In this document: one piece after another, positions 30,178-39,036 of the stretch | Layout: each line of letters opens with the position of its first letter | Position numbering within the stretch: the first letter of the stretch is position 1 | NCBI RefSeq assembly: GCF_036621135.1 | Contig: NZ_JAZIBG010000038.1 | Location: forward strand, 22,743-86,742 | From: Aquincola agrisoli | Lineage (GTDB): Bacteria > Pseudomonadota > Gammaproteobacteria > Burkholderiales > Burkholderiaceae_C | Direction: 5' to 3' | DNA length: 64,000 nucleotides | The notes under the pieces: model-generated | The model's input: the letters and a program-made list of their open reading frames with translations, nothing else | Told to the model about the DNA's origin: nothing | Database searches by the model: none | Translations under genes and position numbers: made by a program

Positions 30178-32415
30178 CTACAGCTTCATCTCGAGCTGGA
30201 TCTGCCAGCTCACCGTCGAACGGTAGGCGGTGCGCGACACCTCGTTGAAGACCGTGCTGCCGTTGATGTCGTCCAGCGGCACGAGGTTGCCGGCCGACAG
30301 GCGCAGCTGCATGCCCGGCTGCACCCGCCACAGGGCATAGGCGTCGAACACCCGCTTGCGGTTCTGCGTCGCGTACTGGTCTTCCGCGAGGCGGGCGTCG
30401 TAGCCGGGGGCCCAGTTCAGGTTGGCACCCACGGTCAGCGGCAGGTTCGCGAGCTTGTAGTCGGCACCGAGGTTCGCCGTGGCGTCGGGCTGCTGGTCGA
30501 GGCGGTTGTCGGGGCCCGGCACCGACTGCACGCGCGAGCGGAAGAGGCTCAGGTTGCTGCGCAGGTCGACGCCCGGTGCCCCGTCGAGCAGGTCGTCCAG
30601 GCGGAACCGGGCTTCCATTTCGATGCCGGTGGTGGTCGCGTCGCCGATGTTCCTCGGCCGCGCCACCCAGCGCGGCGCGTCGGCCCAGCTCACGGCCTCG
30701 AGCGTCGTGACGGTGCGCATCAGGTCCTGGATGCGGCGATGGAACAGGTTGGCGCTGAGCAGGCCGCCGCCCGGCAGGTAGCGCTCGACGGCGAGGTCGA
30801 TGCCGGTGGCGATCTCCGGTCGCAGTGCCGGGTTGCCGGCCCGGTCGGCTTGCGTCGGCTCGTTGGGGCCGTCCGGGTAGCTGGTGTTGAGCCAGGGCCG
30901 CGCGATCAGGTTCTGCAGCGTCGGGGAGCGGTAGCTGCGCGTCAGGCTCAGCCGCACCTGGTCCCGGCGTTGCGCCGCCGGCCGCCACACCGCATGCAGC
31001 AGCGGCGTCCACACGGTGCTGCGGTTGCGCACGGCGTCCCCGCCCTCCCCGCTGCCCCGCGTGGCGATGCCCTCGCCGCGCAAACCCAGCTGCAGCTCGA
31101 CCTGCTTGGACACGCTCCACTCGTCCTGCGCATAGAGGGCCCAGCGGGTCGACGTGGCGCGCAGGTTGTCGCCGAACTCGCCGAGCACCGGCGCGCCGTC
31201 GAAGAGCGTGCTGCGCTGCTCGCCGCGCCGCAGATGCTCCACTTCGGCCCCCACCACGAGGCTGTGCGTGTCTGCGAGCGCGGTGGTCGACTTGAGGCCG
31301 GTGCTGAGCGACTGGCTGCGCGTGACGGTGTCGTCGCTGCGCAGGCCAGGGGTGGTGCCGCCCACCTCCCGCCGGTCGGTGCGGGAGGGCCAGCGCCAAT
31401 GGCTGGCGCCGGCCTTCCATTCGACGCGGCTCTCGCCCAGCCGGCGGTTGAGCTGGCTGTTGAGCCGCAGCATGCGGAAGCTGCTGTCCGAGACCGACTC
31501 GAAGCGCTCGTAGGGCGCTTCGCCCCGCGTCTGCTGCAGCACGCCCTCCCGCCGGGGCGAGGCGCTGGTCAGCACCACGAAGGGCGACAGCGTCAGGCTC
31601 TCGCCCTCCCCCAGCCGCCAGCGCAACCGGCCCGAGCCGCGCAGCCCGAGCCGCTGGTCGTGCAGCAGCGAGCGCGTGCGCTGGTCGATCGTGGGCGACA
31701 CGGTCGTGTTGATGCTGCGCGTCTCGTCCTCCCGGGCGTACAGCGACAAGGACGAGGTGTAGTCGAAGTCCTCGCCGAGCCGGTCGCTGCGTGTCCAGGC
31801 CACCGTCGGCGACAGGTAGCCGCCGTCGAACAAGGCGGTCAGCCGCCAGTCGTTCAGCGGCTTGCGCTGCGTCTCGCGGGTGACGATGTTGATCGTGCCG
31901 GCGATGGCCCGCGCGCCGGTTTCGGCGGTCGGGCCGCGCAGCACCTCGATGCGCTCGAGCTGCTCCGGAGACAGCGAATCCACCGAGAAGCCCGCCGGCA
32001 GCGGCTCGCCGTCGACCAGGATCTGCGTGTAGCCGCTGCCCAGGCCGCGCATGCGCGGCGTGCCGCCCCGGCCGGGCGTGCCCTGCACGGTGATGCCCGG
32101 GATGCGCTTGAGCACGTCGCTGACGTTGCCGTCGCCGAAGCGCTCGATCTCCTCGCGGCCGACGACGATCTTCGAGGCGGTCGACTGACGCCGCAGCTCG
32201 GTATCGCCACGCACCACGGTGCCGGTCACCTCGATGCGCTGCGCGGCGCCGTCGGGCGGCGATGCCCCCGGCTCGGACGCCGAGGGCGAGGCGGGCGCGG
32301 GCACTGCAGGCGCGGGCTGGGGCTGCGGCTGGGCCTGCAGCGGGCCGATGGCCAGCAACAGCGCCCACGGCGTCGCCCAATTCGCTGCCCCACTCCTCGA
32401 CCGCTGCGCACCCAT
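30178..32415 (-). CDS. TonB-dependent outer-membrane receptor
   Basis: 745-residue TonB-dependent receptor. The signal peptide (to about residue 29, LQA) is followed by a Pro/Ala-rich linker and a plug domain (IEVTGTVVRGDTELRRQSTASKIVVGREEIERFG, then RIPGITVQGTPGRGGTPRMRGLGSG, ERIEVLRGPTAETGARAIAGTINIVTR). The 22-strand barrel ends in SWQIQLEMKL. It imports a scarce ligand (siderophore, cobalamin, sugar or other) with TonB energy. No ExbBD/TonB or cytoplasmic transporter sits beside it, so the ligand cannot be guessed. ATG at 32415 gives the signal peptide. Confidence 0.92.
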   Translation of the reverse strand: MGAQRSRSGAANWATPWALLLAIGPLQAQPQPQPAPAVPAPASPSASEPGASPPDGAAQRIEVTGTVVRGDTELRRQSTASKIVVGREEIERFGDGNVSDVLKRIPGITVQGTPGRGGTPRMRGLGSGYTQILVDGEPLPAGFSVDSLSPEQLERIEVLRGPTAETGARAIAGTINIVTRETQRKPLNDWRLTALFDGGYLSPTVAWTRSDRLGEDFDYTSSLSLYAREDETRSINTTVSPTIDQRTRSLLHDQRLGLRGSGRLRWRLGEGESLTLSPFVVLTSASPRREGVLQQTRGEAPYERFESVSDSSFRMLRLNSQLNRRLGESRVEWKAGASHWRWPSRTDRREVGGTTPGLRSDDTVTRSQSLSTGLKSTTALADTHSLVVGAEVEHLRRGEQRSTLFDGAPVLGEFGDNLRATSTRWALYAQDEWSVSKQVELQLGLRGEGIATRGSGEGGDAVRNRSTVWTPLLHAVWRPAAQRRDQVRLSLTRSYRSPTLQNLIARPWLNTSYPDGPNEPTQADRAGNPALRPEIATGIDLAVERYLPGGGLLSANLFHRRIQDLMRTVTTLEAVSWADAPRWVARPRNIGDATTTGIEMEARFRLDDLLDGAPGVDLRSNLSLFRSRVQSVPGPDNRLDQQPDATANLGADYKLANLPLTVGANLNWAPGYDARLAEDQYATQNRKRVFDAYALWRVQPGMQLRLSAGNLVPLDDINGSTVFNEVSRTAYRSTVSWQIQLEMKL

Positions 32416-32546
32416 CCAACCATTGTCCCGCAGCCCCCGCCTGCGGCACGCCCGGAACAGCCCTGTGGACCGCCCTGTTTCATCGGCGTCGGCGCGGGTT
32501 ATGCTCAATCTCGACGCGGTCCTTCGCGACAACCAGGAGACGCCCG

Positions 32547-32732
32547 GTGGCGACGCCCAATTACTCGTACGAAAAGCGCCAGCGCGAGCTGGCCAAGAAG
32601 CGCAAGCAAGAAGAGAAACGCCAGAAGAAGCTCAGCGGCAAGCCTGACGACCACACGCCCGATGCGGCCGAAGGCCAGGACACCGCCGGCGCGCCGAACC
32701 CGGCACCCGGCACCGACCCCAACGCGGGCTGA
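32547..32732 (+). CDS. Small Lys/Arg-rich conserved protein
   Basis: 61-residue protein beginning (GTG) VATPNYSYEKRQRELAKKRKQEEKRQKKL. It has a highly basic predicted helix followed by an acidic/Pro-rich tail. An AGGAG site lies seven bases before the GTG at 32547. Very similar small proteins recur in Burkholderiales; the charge pattern suggests nucleic-acid or ribosome contact, but no function is known. It is divergent from the TonB receptor and upstream of the RluA gene. Confidence 0.75.
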   Translation: MATPNYSYEKRQRELAKKRKQEEKRQKKLSGKPDDHTPDAAEGQDTAGAPNPAPGTDPNAG

Positions 32733-32813
32733 CCGCCGGCGGGCCTGTTCCCGCGGGGCGCCCTGCCGGGCGCACCCTGCGCCGCGCTGCGCCCACGACA
32801 CCCCGGCCAGCGC

Positions 32814-33446
32814 GTGCCTCACTCCCTCACCGCCCTCTTCCATGACGACACGCTGGTGGTCGTCGACAAACCCGCCGGCCTGCTCTCGGTGCCCGGCCGG
32901 GGCGAGCACCTGCGCGACTGCATCGCCGCCCGCGTCCAGGCCCGGTGGGCCGACGCACTGATCGTCCACCGGCTCGACATGGCCACCTCGGGCCTGATGG
33001 TGCTCGGCCGCGGCGCCGCCGCCCAGCGTACGCTGAGCATCGCCTTCGCGGAGCGGCGGGTGGACAAGCGCTACATCGCCGTGGTGCACGGCCATGTGGC
33101 GGACGACAGCGGCGAGATGGCCTGGCCGCTGATCTGCGACTGGCCCAACCGCCCGCGCCAGATCGTCGACATGCAGATCGGCAAGCCTTCGCTCACCCGC
33201 TACCGCGTGATCGAGCGCCGCGCCGACGGCACCACCCGCGTGGCGCTTGAACCCGTGACGGGCCGGTCGCACCAGCTGCGCGTGCATCTGCAGACCTTGG
33301 GGCACCCGATCCTCGGCGACGAGCTCTATGCCCCCGACGCCGTGCGCGCCGCATCGCCCAGGCTGCTGCTGCATGCGCAGCGGCTGGCGCTGCCGCACCC
33401 GCACGACGGCCGGCCCCTGGCCTTCGAGAGCCCCGCGCCTTTCTGA
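32814..33446 (+). CDS. rluA: RluA-family RNA pseudouridine synthase
   Basis: 210-residue pseudouridine synthase of the RluA branch. The catalytic motif HRLDMATSGLMVLGRG contains the essential aspartate, with NKPAGLL-equivalent VDKPAGLLSVPGRG near the N-terminus and VTGRSHQLRVHL near the C-terminus. The short length without an S4 domain matches the RluA type that modifies 23S U746 and tRNA U32. The GTG at 32814 is the only plausible start; the spacer upstream is short. Confidence 0.88.
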   Translation: MPHSLTALFHDDTLVVVDKPAGLLSVPGRGEHLRDCIAARVQARWADALIVHRLDMATSGLMVLGRGAAAQRTLSIAFAERRVDKRYIAVVHGHVADDSGEMAWPLICDWPNRPRQIVDMQIGKPSLTRYRVIERRADGTTRVALEPVTGRSHQLRVHLQTLGHPILGDELYAPDAVRAASPRLLLHAQRLALPHPHDGRPLAFESPAPF

Positions 33447-33475
33447 CGACGACGCCCGCGCGTATCCTCGGGCGC

Positions 33476-34240
33476 ATGCCAGCATCCCTCTCCTCGCCCC
33501 AGCACCTCTACATCGTCACCGGCAGTTCGCGCGGCATGGGCGCCGCGATCGCGGCCCGGTTGCTGCAGCCCGGCCATACGCTGATCGGCATCGCGCGGTC
33601 GACCCACGTCGGACTCACGCCGCCGCCGGGCAGCACGCTCGAACAGTGGACCGCCGATCTCGGCGAACCCCTCGGCATCGCCGCCCGGCTCGAAGCCTGG
33701 CTGGCCGCGATGCCGCCCGAGCGCTTCGCAAGCGCCACGCTGATCAACAACGCAGCGTTGCTCAACACCCCGGGGCCCTTGGACGCCGACCCGCCGCAGG
33801 CCCTGTCGGCGGCGCTGCGGGTGGGGCTCGAAGCGCCGTTGCTGCTGTCCGCGGCCTTCCTGCGCGCCACCCGGGCCTGGCAGGGCCGACGCCGGCTGCT
33901 GCACATCTCCTCCGGCCTGGGCCGCCGTGCCATGGCGGGCAGCGCTGCGTACTGCGCGGTGAAGGCGGGGCTGGACCACTTCTCGCGCGCGCTGGCCCTG
34001 GAGGAGGCGCTGCAGCCCAACGGGGCCCGCACGGTGTCGCTCGCGCCGGGCGTGATCGACACCGGCATGCAAGTCCAGCTGCGTGGCGGCGACCCGGCGC
34101 GCTTCCCGGACCAGCAGCGCTTTGCGGAGCTGGCCGCCACGGGGGCGCTGGCTTCGCCGGACGATGCCGCCGCGAAGGTGCTCGCCTACCTCGACCGGCC
34201 CGACTTCGGCGAGCAGCCGGTGGCCGACGTGCGCGACTGA
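33476..34240 (+). CDS. SDR family oxidoreductase
   Basis: 254-residue short-chain dehydrogenase with TGSSRGMG (cofactor), LINNAALL, a catalytic serine in HISSGLGRR and the YCAVKAG tyrosine/lysine pair. It resembles sepiapterin-reductase-like and benzil reductase-like SDRs, and the substrate is unknown. It starts 29 bases after the rluA stop and may share its transcript. Confidence 0.88.
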   Translation: MPASLSSPQHLYIVTGSSRGMGAAIAARLLQPGHTLIGIARSTHVGLTPPPGSTLEQWTADLGEPLGIAARLEAWLAAMPPERFASATLINNAALLNTPGPLDADPPQALSAALRVGLEAPLLLSAAFLRATRAWQGRRRLLHISSGLGRRAMAGSAAYCAVKAGLDHFSRALALEEALQPNGARTVSLAPGVIDTGMQVQLRGGDPARFPDQQRFAELAATGALASPDDAAAKVLAYLDRPDFGEQPVADVRD

Positions 34241-34277
34241 GCCGCGAGGGGCGCTGGCGGCAGCCTGCAAAAGCAAA

Positions 34278-34308
34278 AAGCCCGGCAGATCGAGGATCTG
34301 CCGGGCTT
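34278..34308 (-). terminator. Terminator for the tRNA-Val transcript
   Basis: A 14-bp perfect stem (34278-34291 and 34295-34308) with a 3-base loop; read on the minus strand it is followed by a T-rich run. It lies six bases beyond the tRNA 3' end and also ends the SDR side. Confidence 0.85.
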
Positions 34309-34313
34309 GTGCC

Positions 34314-34388
34314 TGGTGGGCGGTGCAGGGTTCGAACCTGCGACCCCTGCCGTGTGAAGGCAGTGCTCTACCGCTGAGCTAACCGCCC
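34314..34388 (-). tRNA. tRNA-Val (anticodon CAC)
   Basis: 75-nt cloverleaf on the minus strand. The acceptor GGGCGGT pairs with ACCGCCC, followed by an encoded CCA. The D arm is AGCTCAGCGGTAGAGC, the anticodon stem is CTGCC/GGCAG with loop TTCACAC, giving anticodon CAC, and the T arm contains GGTTCGAACC. It reads GUG valine codons. Confidence 0.97.
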
Positions 34389-34421
34389 GGAATCTTTTGC
34401 CGTGTTCCGGTGAGCCTCGAA

Positions 34422-35126
34422 TTATGCCTCAATTTCGCGCCAGGCTGTCTTACCCCCACTGGCCTTGTCGAGTTCAGCCAACATCAGCTCGTGCGCGGCG
34501 GCTTCTTCGGGCGTCGGCTCCAGCACGATGAGGTCGAACGCGGCGTAGTCGATCGGCGCCGCATCGATGGCATGGGCGCCCTCGCCCACCGCGTCGATGA
34601 CCAGCGACTCCTGCCCGCGGGTCATGCGGATGTACACCTCGGCGAGCAGGCCCGCGTCGAGCAGCGCGCCGTGCAGCGTGCGGTTGGTGTTGTCGACCTC
34701 CAGCCGCTTGCACAGCGCGTCGAGCGAATTCGACTTGCCCGGGAACATCTCGCGCGCCATCAGCAGCGAGTCGGTCACCCTGCCCACCTGCTCGATGAAG
34801 CGCGGCCTGCCGATGCGGCGCAGTTCCTCGTTGAGGAAGCCGACGTCGAACGCGGCGTTGTGGATGATGACCTCGGCGCCGGCCAGGTACTCCATCAGTT
34901 CGTCGGCCACGGCGGCGAAGAGCGGCTTGTCGGCCAGGAATTCGTCGGTCAGGCCGTGGATCTTGACGGCGTCCTCGCTGTTCTTGCGCTCGGGGTTGAG
35001 ATAGAAGTGCTTGTTGTTGCCGGTCAGCCGGCGGTTGACCAGTTCCACGCAGCCGATCTCGATCACGCGATCGCCGGTCTCCGGGCTGAGGCCGGTGGTT
35101 TCCGTATCGAAGAAGATCTGTCTCAT
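34422..35126 (-). CDS. dnaQ: DNA polymerase III epsilon subunit (3'-5' proofreading exonuclease)
   Basis: 234-residue DnaQ. The exonuclease motifs are visible: ExoI FDTETTG (Asp7, Glu9), ExoII NAAFDVGFLNEEL and ExoIII HGALLDA. The C-terminal tail binds the alpha subunit. Its ATG overlaps the lgt stop by four bases, so the two are translationally coupled. The tRNA-Val gene is downstream in the same direction. Confidence 0.95.
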   Translation of the reverse strand: MRQIFFDTETTGLSPETGDRVIEIGCVELVNRRLTGNNKHFYLNPERKNSEDAVKIHGLTDEFLADKPLFAAVADELMEYLAGAEVIIHNAAFDVGFLNEELRRIGRPRFIEQVGRVTDSLLMAREMFPGKSNSLDALCKRLEVDNTNRTLHGALLDAGLLAEVYIRMTRGQESLVIDAVGEGAHAIDAAPIDYAAFDLIVLEPTPEEAAAHELMLAELDKASGGKTAWREIEA

Positions 35127-35935
35127 CGCGCCATCCTAGCCGCGGGCACCGCGCCGGCGCGCCACCACAGCACGATGCCGGCCAGCACCATCGGCACGCA
35201 CAGCCACTGGCCCATGCTCATGTTCAGCGCGAGCAGGCCCAGGAAGCTGTCGGGCTCGCGGAAGTACTCGGCGATGAAGCGGAACACGCCGTAGCCGACG
35301 AGGAACGCGCCCGACACCCGGCCCACCGCATGCGGCCGCCGTGCATACACCCACAGCAGCACGAACAGCAGCACCCCTTCGAGCCCGAACTGGTAGAGCT
35401 GCGACGGGTGGCGAGGGAGGTCGCTGCCCGATTGCGGGAACACCATCGCCCAGGGCAGCGACGGGTCGGCCGCGCGGCCCCAGAGCTCGCCGTTGATGAA
35501 GTTGCCGATGCGCCCCGACGCCAGCCCGAGCGGCACGCACGGCGCGATCAGGTCCGTCACCTCGAAGAACCGGCGCCCCCGCCGGTGCGCGAAGAACGCC
35601 ATCGCCGCGAGCACGCCCAGCAGCCCGCCGTGGAACGACATGCCGCCTTTCCACACCATCAGCATCTCCAGCGGATGGCTCAGGTAGTAGTCCGGCTTGT
35701 AGAAGAGCGAGTAGCCCAGCCGGCCACCCAGCACCACGCCGACCACGCCGAAGAACAGCAGGTCCTCGACGTCGCGGCGCGTCCAGCCCGTCTGCGCATA
35801 CTGCGGCTGGCGCGTGCGCAGCGTGGCCAGCCAGAGAAAGAGCCCGAAGGCGACGAGGTAGGTCAGCCCGTACCAGTGGATGGCGACGGGGCCGAGCTGC
35901 AACGCGATCGGATCGAACTGCGGGTGGACGAGCAT
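35123..35935 (-). CDS. lgt: Prolipoprotein diacylglyceryl transferase
   Basis: 270-residue multi-spanning inner-membrane enzyme that transfers diacylglycerol from phosphatidylglycerol to the lipobox cysteine of prolipoproteins. It shows the family signature GRIGNFINGELWGR and the conserved GGMSFHGGLLG segment. The ATG at 35935 gives the standard N-terminus LVHPQFDPIALQLGPVAIHWYG. It lies five bases after the LysR stop, with the next gene dnaQ overlapping. Confidence 0.95.
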   Translation of the reverse strand: MLVHPQFDPIALQLGPVAIHWYGLTYLVAFGLFLWLATLRTRQPQYAQTGWTRRDVEDLLFFGVVGVVLGGRLGYSLFYKPDYYLSHPLEMLMVWKGGMSFHGGLLGVLAAMAFFAHRRGRRFFEVTDLIAPCVPLGLASGRIGNFINGELWGRAADPSLPWAMVFPQSGSDLPRHPSQLYQFGLEGVLLFVLLWVYARRPHAVGRVSGAFLVGYGVFRFIAEYFREPDSFLGLLALNMSMGQWLCVPMVLAGIVLWWRAGAVPAARMAR

Positions 35936-35940
35936 CCGAA

Positions 35941-36855
35941 TCAACTCCTGAATGTGGCCGGCGATTGTCGCTGCGCCTGCGACTCGACGTGGCCGACGAA
36001 GCGCTGCACCACCGGCTTGACCGGCTCGGACCACAGCAGGCTGGTCTGCGCACGCAGCGGCACGCCCTGCACCGCCCGGTAGACCACGCCGGGCCGCTGC
36101 AGCTGCACCAGGCTGTGGGGCACCCACGCCACCCCCATGCCGCCGCTGACGAGGTTGACGATGGTCTGCATCTGGATCGCTTCCTGCGCAATGCGGGGTG
36201 TGAAGCCGGCCCCGCGGTAGGCGGCGACCACCGCGTCGAACAGCGAGGGCGTGATCACGCGGGGGAAGATCACCAACGGCTCCGCGGCGACGTCGGCAAA
36301 GCGCAGCACGCGCCGGGCCGCCAGGGCGTGGGCGGCCGGCAGCACCAGCTGCATCGGCTCGGTGAGCACGGTGCGGGCGCCAAAGCCCGGCGGCGCGGCG
36401 TCGGGTGCGTGCAGCACGAAGCCGGCGTCGATCTCGTCGGCGGCGAAGGCGGCGAGCTGCACGTCGAGCGTCGCTTCGCGCAGTTGCACGTCGACCTCCG
36501 GGTGCGCCACCCGGAAGCCGCGCAGCCAGTCGGGCAGCGGACCGTAGGCGATGCTCGACACGAAGGCCAGCCGCAGCACCCCGGAGCGGCCCGCCGCGGC
36601 GGCGCGCACCGCGGCGGGCAGCGCATCGGCCGCACGCAGCAGCCGCCGGGCCTGGTCGAGCAGCGCCTCGCCGGCCGGCGTGAGCGCCACCGAGCGCTTG
36701 GTGCGCACGAAGAGCTCGACCTCCAGCTCGCGCTCCAGCCCTCGAACGGCCTGCGTCAGCGGCGGCTGCGTCATGTGCAGGCGCCGCGCGGCGCGGCCGA
36801 AATGCAGCTCCTCGGCCACCGCGACGAACTGCCGCAACGGGCGCAGGTCGATCAA
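35941..36855 (-). CDS. LysR-family transcriptional regulator
   Basis: 304-residue LysR protein: N-terminal winged helix (LRQFVAVAEELHFGRAARRLHMTQPPLTQAVRGLERELE, residues 6-45) and a periplasmic-binding-like effector domain. TTG at 36855 is taken as start, with GGAG seven bases upstream. It is divergent from ilvD across a 102-bp spacer with a perfect GATTC-N7-GAATC palindrome, so ilvD or the regulator itself is its likely target. Confidence 0.88.
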   Translation of the reverse strand: MIDLRPLRQFVAVAEELHFGRAARRLHMTQPPLTQAVRGLERELEVELFVRTKRSVALTPAGEALLDQARRLLRAADALPAAVRAAAAGRSGVLRLAFVSSIAYGPLPDWLRGFRVAHPEVDVQLREATLDVQLAAFAADEIDAGFVLHAPDAAPPGFGARTVLTEPMQLVLPAAHALAARRVLRFADVAAEPLVIFPRVITPSLFDAVVAAYRGAGFTPRIAQEAIQMQTIVNLVSGGMGVAWVPHSLVQLQRPGVVYRAVQGVPLRAQTSLLWSEPVKPVVQRFVGHVESQAQRQSPATFRS

Positions 36856-36858
36856 ATC

Positions 36859-36897
36859 GATTCTCCAGGTGAATCAGTCGAGGTGGACAAATATATT
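36859..36897. promoter_or_regulatory. LysR operator-like palindrome and ilvD -10 candidate
   Basis: GATTC (36859-36863) and GAATC (36871-36875) form perfect inverted half-sites seven bases apart, a normal LysR spacing. TATATT at 36892-36897 is a good -10 hexamer for rightward transcription into ilvD. The palindrome lies where the activator would contact polymerase. Confidence 0.45.
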
Positions 36898-36957
36898 GGA
36901 CGCTCGATTTTCATGCGCCGATACTGCCCGCCCAGCCATCCGCCAGGAGACATCTCG

Positions 36958-38640
36958 ATGAGCTTCAACCGCCGCTCCAAGAACATCACCGAAGGCGTCG
37001 CGCGCGCCCCCAACCGCTCGATGTACTACGCGCTGGGCTACCAGGAGGACGACTTCTCCAAGCCCATGATCGGCGTGGCCAACGGCCACTCGACCATCAC
37101 GCCGTGCAACTCGGGCCTGCAGCGGCTGGCGGATGCGGCGGTCGACGGCATCAAGGCCGCGGGCGCCAACCCACAGATCTTCGGCACGCCCACCATCAGC
37201 GACGGCATGGCCATGGGCACCGAGGGCATGAAGTACAGCCTGGTCTCCCGCGAGGTGATCTCCGACTGTGTGGAAACCTGCGTCGGCGGCCAGTGGATGG
37301 ACGGCGTGATGGTGATCGGCGGCTGCGACAAGAACATGCCCGGCGGCATGATGGGCATGCTGCGCGCCAATGTGCCGGCCATCTACGTGTACGGCGGCAC
37401 CATCCTGCCGGGCAAGTACAAGGGCCAGGACCTCAACATCGTCAGCGTGTTCGAGGCCGTGGGCCAGTTCAGCGCCGGCAAGATGAGCGAAGAGGACTTC
37501 TGCCAGATCGAGCGCCGCGCCATCCCCGGCAGCGGCTCGTGCGGCGGCATGTACACCGCCAACACGATGAGCTCGGCCTTCGAGGCGCTGGGCATGAGCC
37601 TGCCCTTCTCCAGCACCGAGGCCAACGTGCACGACGAGAAGGTCGAGAGCACCAAGCGCGCCGCGGCCGCACTGGTCGAGGCCGTCAAGAAGGACCTGAA
37701 GCCGCGCGACATCGTCACCAAGGAGGCGATCGAGAACGCGGTGGCCGTGATCATGGCCACCGGCGGCTCCACCAACGCGGTGCTGCACTTCCTGGCCATC
37801 GCCCACGCGGCCGAGGTCGACTGGACCATCGACGACTTCGAGCGCATCCGCAAGAAGGTGCCGGTGCTGTGCGACCTCAAGCCCTCGGGCCAGTACCTCG
37901 CGGTCGACCTGCATGCCGCCGGCGGCATCCCCCAGGTGATGAAGGTGCTGCTGAAGGCCGGCCTGCTGCACGGCGACTGCATGACCATCACCGGCAAGAC
38001 GGTGGCCGAGAACCTCGCCGACATCCCCGACGAGCCGCGGGCCGACCAGAACGTCATCCGCAAGATCAGCGAGCCGATGTACGACGAAGGCCACCTCGCG
38101 ATCCTGAAGGGCAACCTGTCGCCCGAAGGCTGCGTGGCCAAGATCACCGGCCTGAAGAACCCCGTCATCACCGGCCCGGCGCGTGTGTTCGACGACGAGC
38201 AGTCGGCGCTGGCCGCCATCATGGCCAACCAGATCGTGGCCGGCGACGTGATGGTGCTGCGCTACCTGGGCCCCAAGGGCGGCCCGGGCATGCCCGAGAT
38301 GCTGGCGCCCACCGGCGCGCTGATCGGCCAGGGCCTGGGCGAAAGCGTGGGCCTGATCACCGACGGCCGCTTCTCCGGCGGCACCTGGGGCATGGTGGTG
38401 GGCCACGTGGCCCCCGAGGCCTACGAAGGCGGCGTGATCGCGCTGGTGCAGGAAGGCGACTCGATCACCATCGACGCGCACCAGCTGCTGCTGAACCTGA
38501 ACGTGCCGGACGAGGAGATCGCCCGCCGACGCGCCGCATGGAAGCAGCCGGCACCGCGCTACACCCGCGGCGTCCTGGCCAAGTTCGCGAAGAACGCTGC
38601 CAGCGCGAGCTTCGGCGCGGTGCTCGACAAGTTCGACTGA
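36958..38640 (+). CDS. ilvD: Dihydroxy-acid dehydratase
   Basis: 560-residue enzyme of valine/isoleucine/leucine synthesis converting 2,3-dihydroxy acids to 2-oxo acids. The three iron-sulfur cluster cysteines are Cys50 (TPCNSG), Cys123 (GGCDKNMPGG) and Cys195 (GSGSCGGMYTAN); the pattern with Lys125 fits the [2Fe-2S] IlvD/Edd family. An AGGAGA site lies nine bases before the ATG. It is divergent from the LysR regulator. Confidence 0.96.
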   Translation: MSFNRRSKNITEGVARAPNRSMYYALGYQEDDFSKPMIGVANGHSTITPCNSGLQRLADAAVDGIKAAGANPQIFGTPTISDGMAMGTEGMKYSLVSREVISDCVETCVGGQWMDGVMVIGGCDKNMPGGMMGMLRANVPAIYVYGGTILPGKYKGQDLNIVSVFEAVGQFSAGKMSEEDFCQIERRAIPGSGSCGGMYTANTMSSAFEALGMSLPFSSTEANVHDEKVESTKRAAAALVEAVKKDLKPRDIVTKEAIENAVAVIMATGGSTNAVLHFLAIAHAAEVDWTIDDFERIRKKVPVLCDLKPSGQYLAVDLHAAGGIPQVMKVLLKAGLLHGDCMTITGKTVAENLADIPDEPRADQNVIRKISEPMYDEGHLAILKGNLSPEGCVAKITGLKNPVITGPARVFDDEQSALAAIMANQIVAGDVMVLRYLGPKGGPGMPEMLAPTGALIGQGLGESVGLITDGRFSGGTWGMVVGHVAPEAYEGGVIALVQEGDSITIDAHQLLLNLNVPDEEIARRRAAWKQPAPRYTRGVLAKFAKNAASASFGAVLDKFD

Positions 38641-38657
38641 CGCGGCAGGCGGCCCGG

Positions 38658-38682
38658 CGGCGCCACGGCCGCCGTGGCGCCG
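38658..38682. terminator. Terminator-like hairpin between ilvD and the small Trp-rich gene
   Basis: A perfect 11-bp stem CGGCGCCACGG/CCGTGGCGCCG with a 3-base loop lies between two convergent genes. There is no T-run, so it may act as a stability hairpin rather than an intrinsic terminator. Confidence 0.5.
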
Positions 38683-38690
38683 GCCGCCGT

Positions 38691-38939
38691 CTACTTGCGC
38701 GGCTTGTGCCGCGTATCGAGCCCCAGGTCCTCCATGTGGCGCCGGCGGCGCTCGGCCTTCTTGGCCTCCATCTTCTCGGACTCGCGGCGCTTGGTGTAGC
38801 CGTACTTGTCGGCCCAGCCCCACCACAGCACCGCCAGCGCAAACGGCGACAGCACCCACCACCACGGCCAGGCCCCCACGGGCCCGAAGGCGGCGAACTT
38901 CAATACGGCCAGGACCACGCCGAGCATCACGAACCACAT
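38691..38939 (-). CDS. Small Trp-rich membrane protein (TIGR04438-like)
   Basis: 82-residue protein with two hydrophobic segments rich in Trp (MWFVMLGVVLAVLKFAAFGPVGAWPWWWVL, ALAVLWWGWADKYG), followed by a highly charged Lys/Arg tail. This is the pattern of the betaproteobacterial small Trp-rich family, function unknown. The ATG at 38939 has GGGAGG upstream, which excludes longer in-frame extensions. Confidence 0.8.
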   Translation of the reverse strand: MWFVMLGVVLAVLKFAAFGPVGAWPWWWVLSPFALAVLWWGWADKYGYTKRRESEKMEAKKAERRRRHMEDLGLDTRHKPRK

Positions 38940-39036
38940 CGTCCTGCCTCCCTTCGAGGGGCCGCGGAACCCGCGGCCTAGAATTTCCTTCGAATCAATG
39001 TACCCGACCACCGCCGGACGCCGTTCAAAGGAAACC

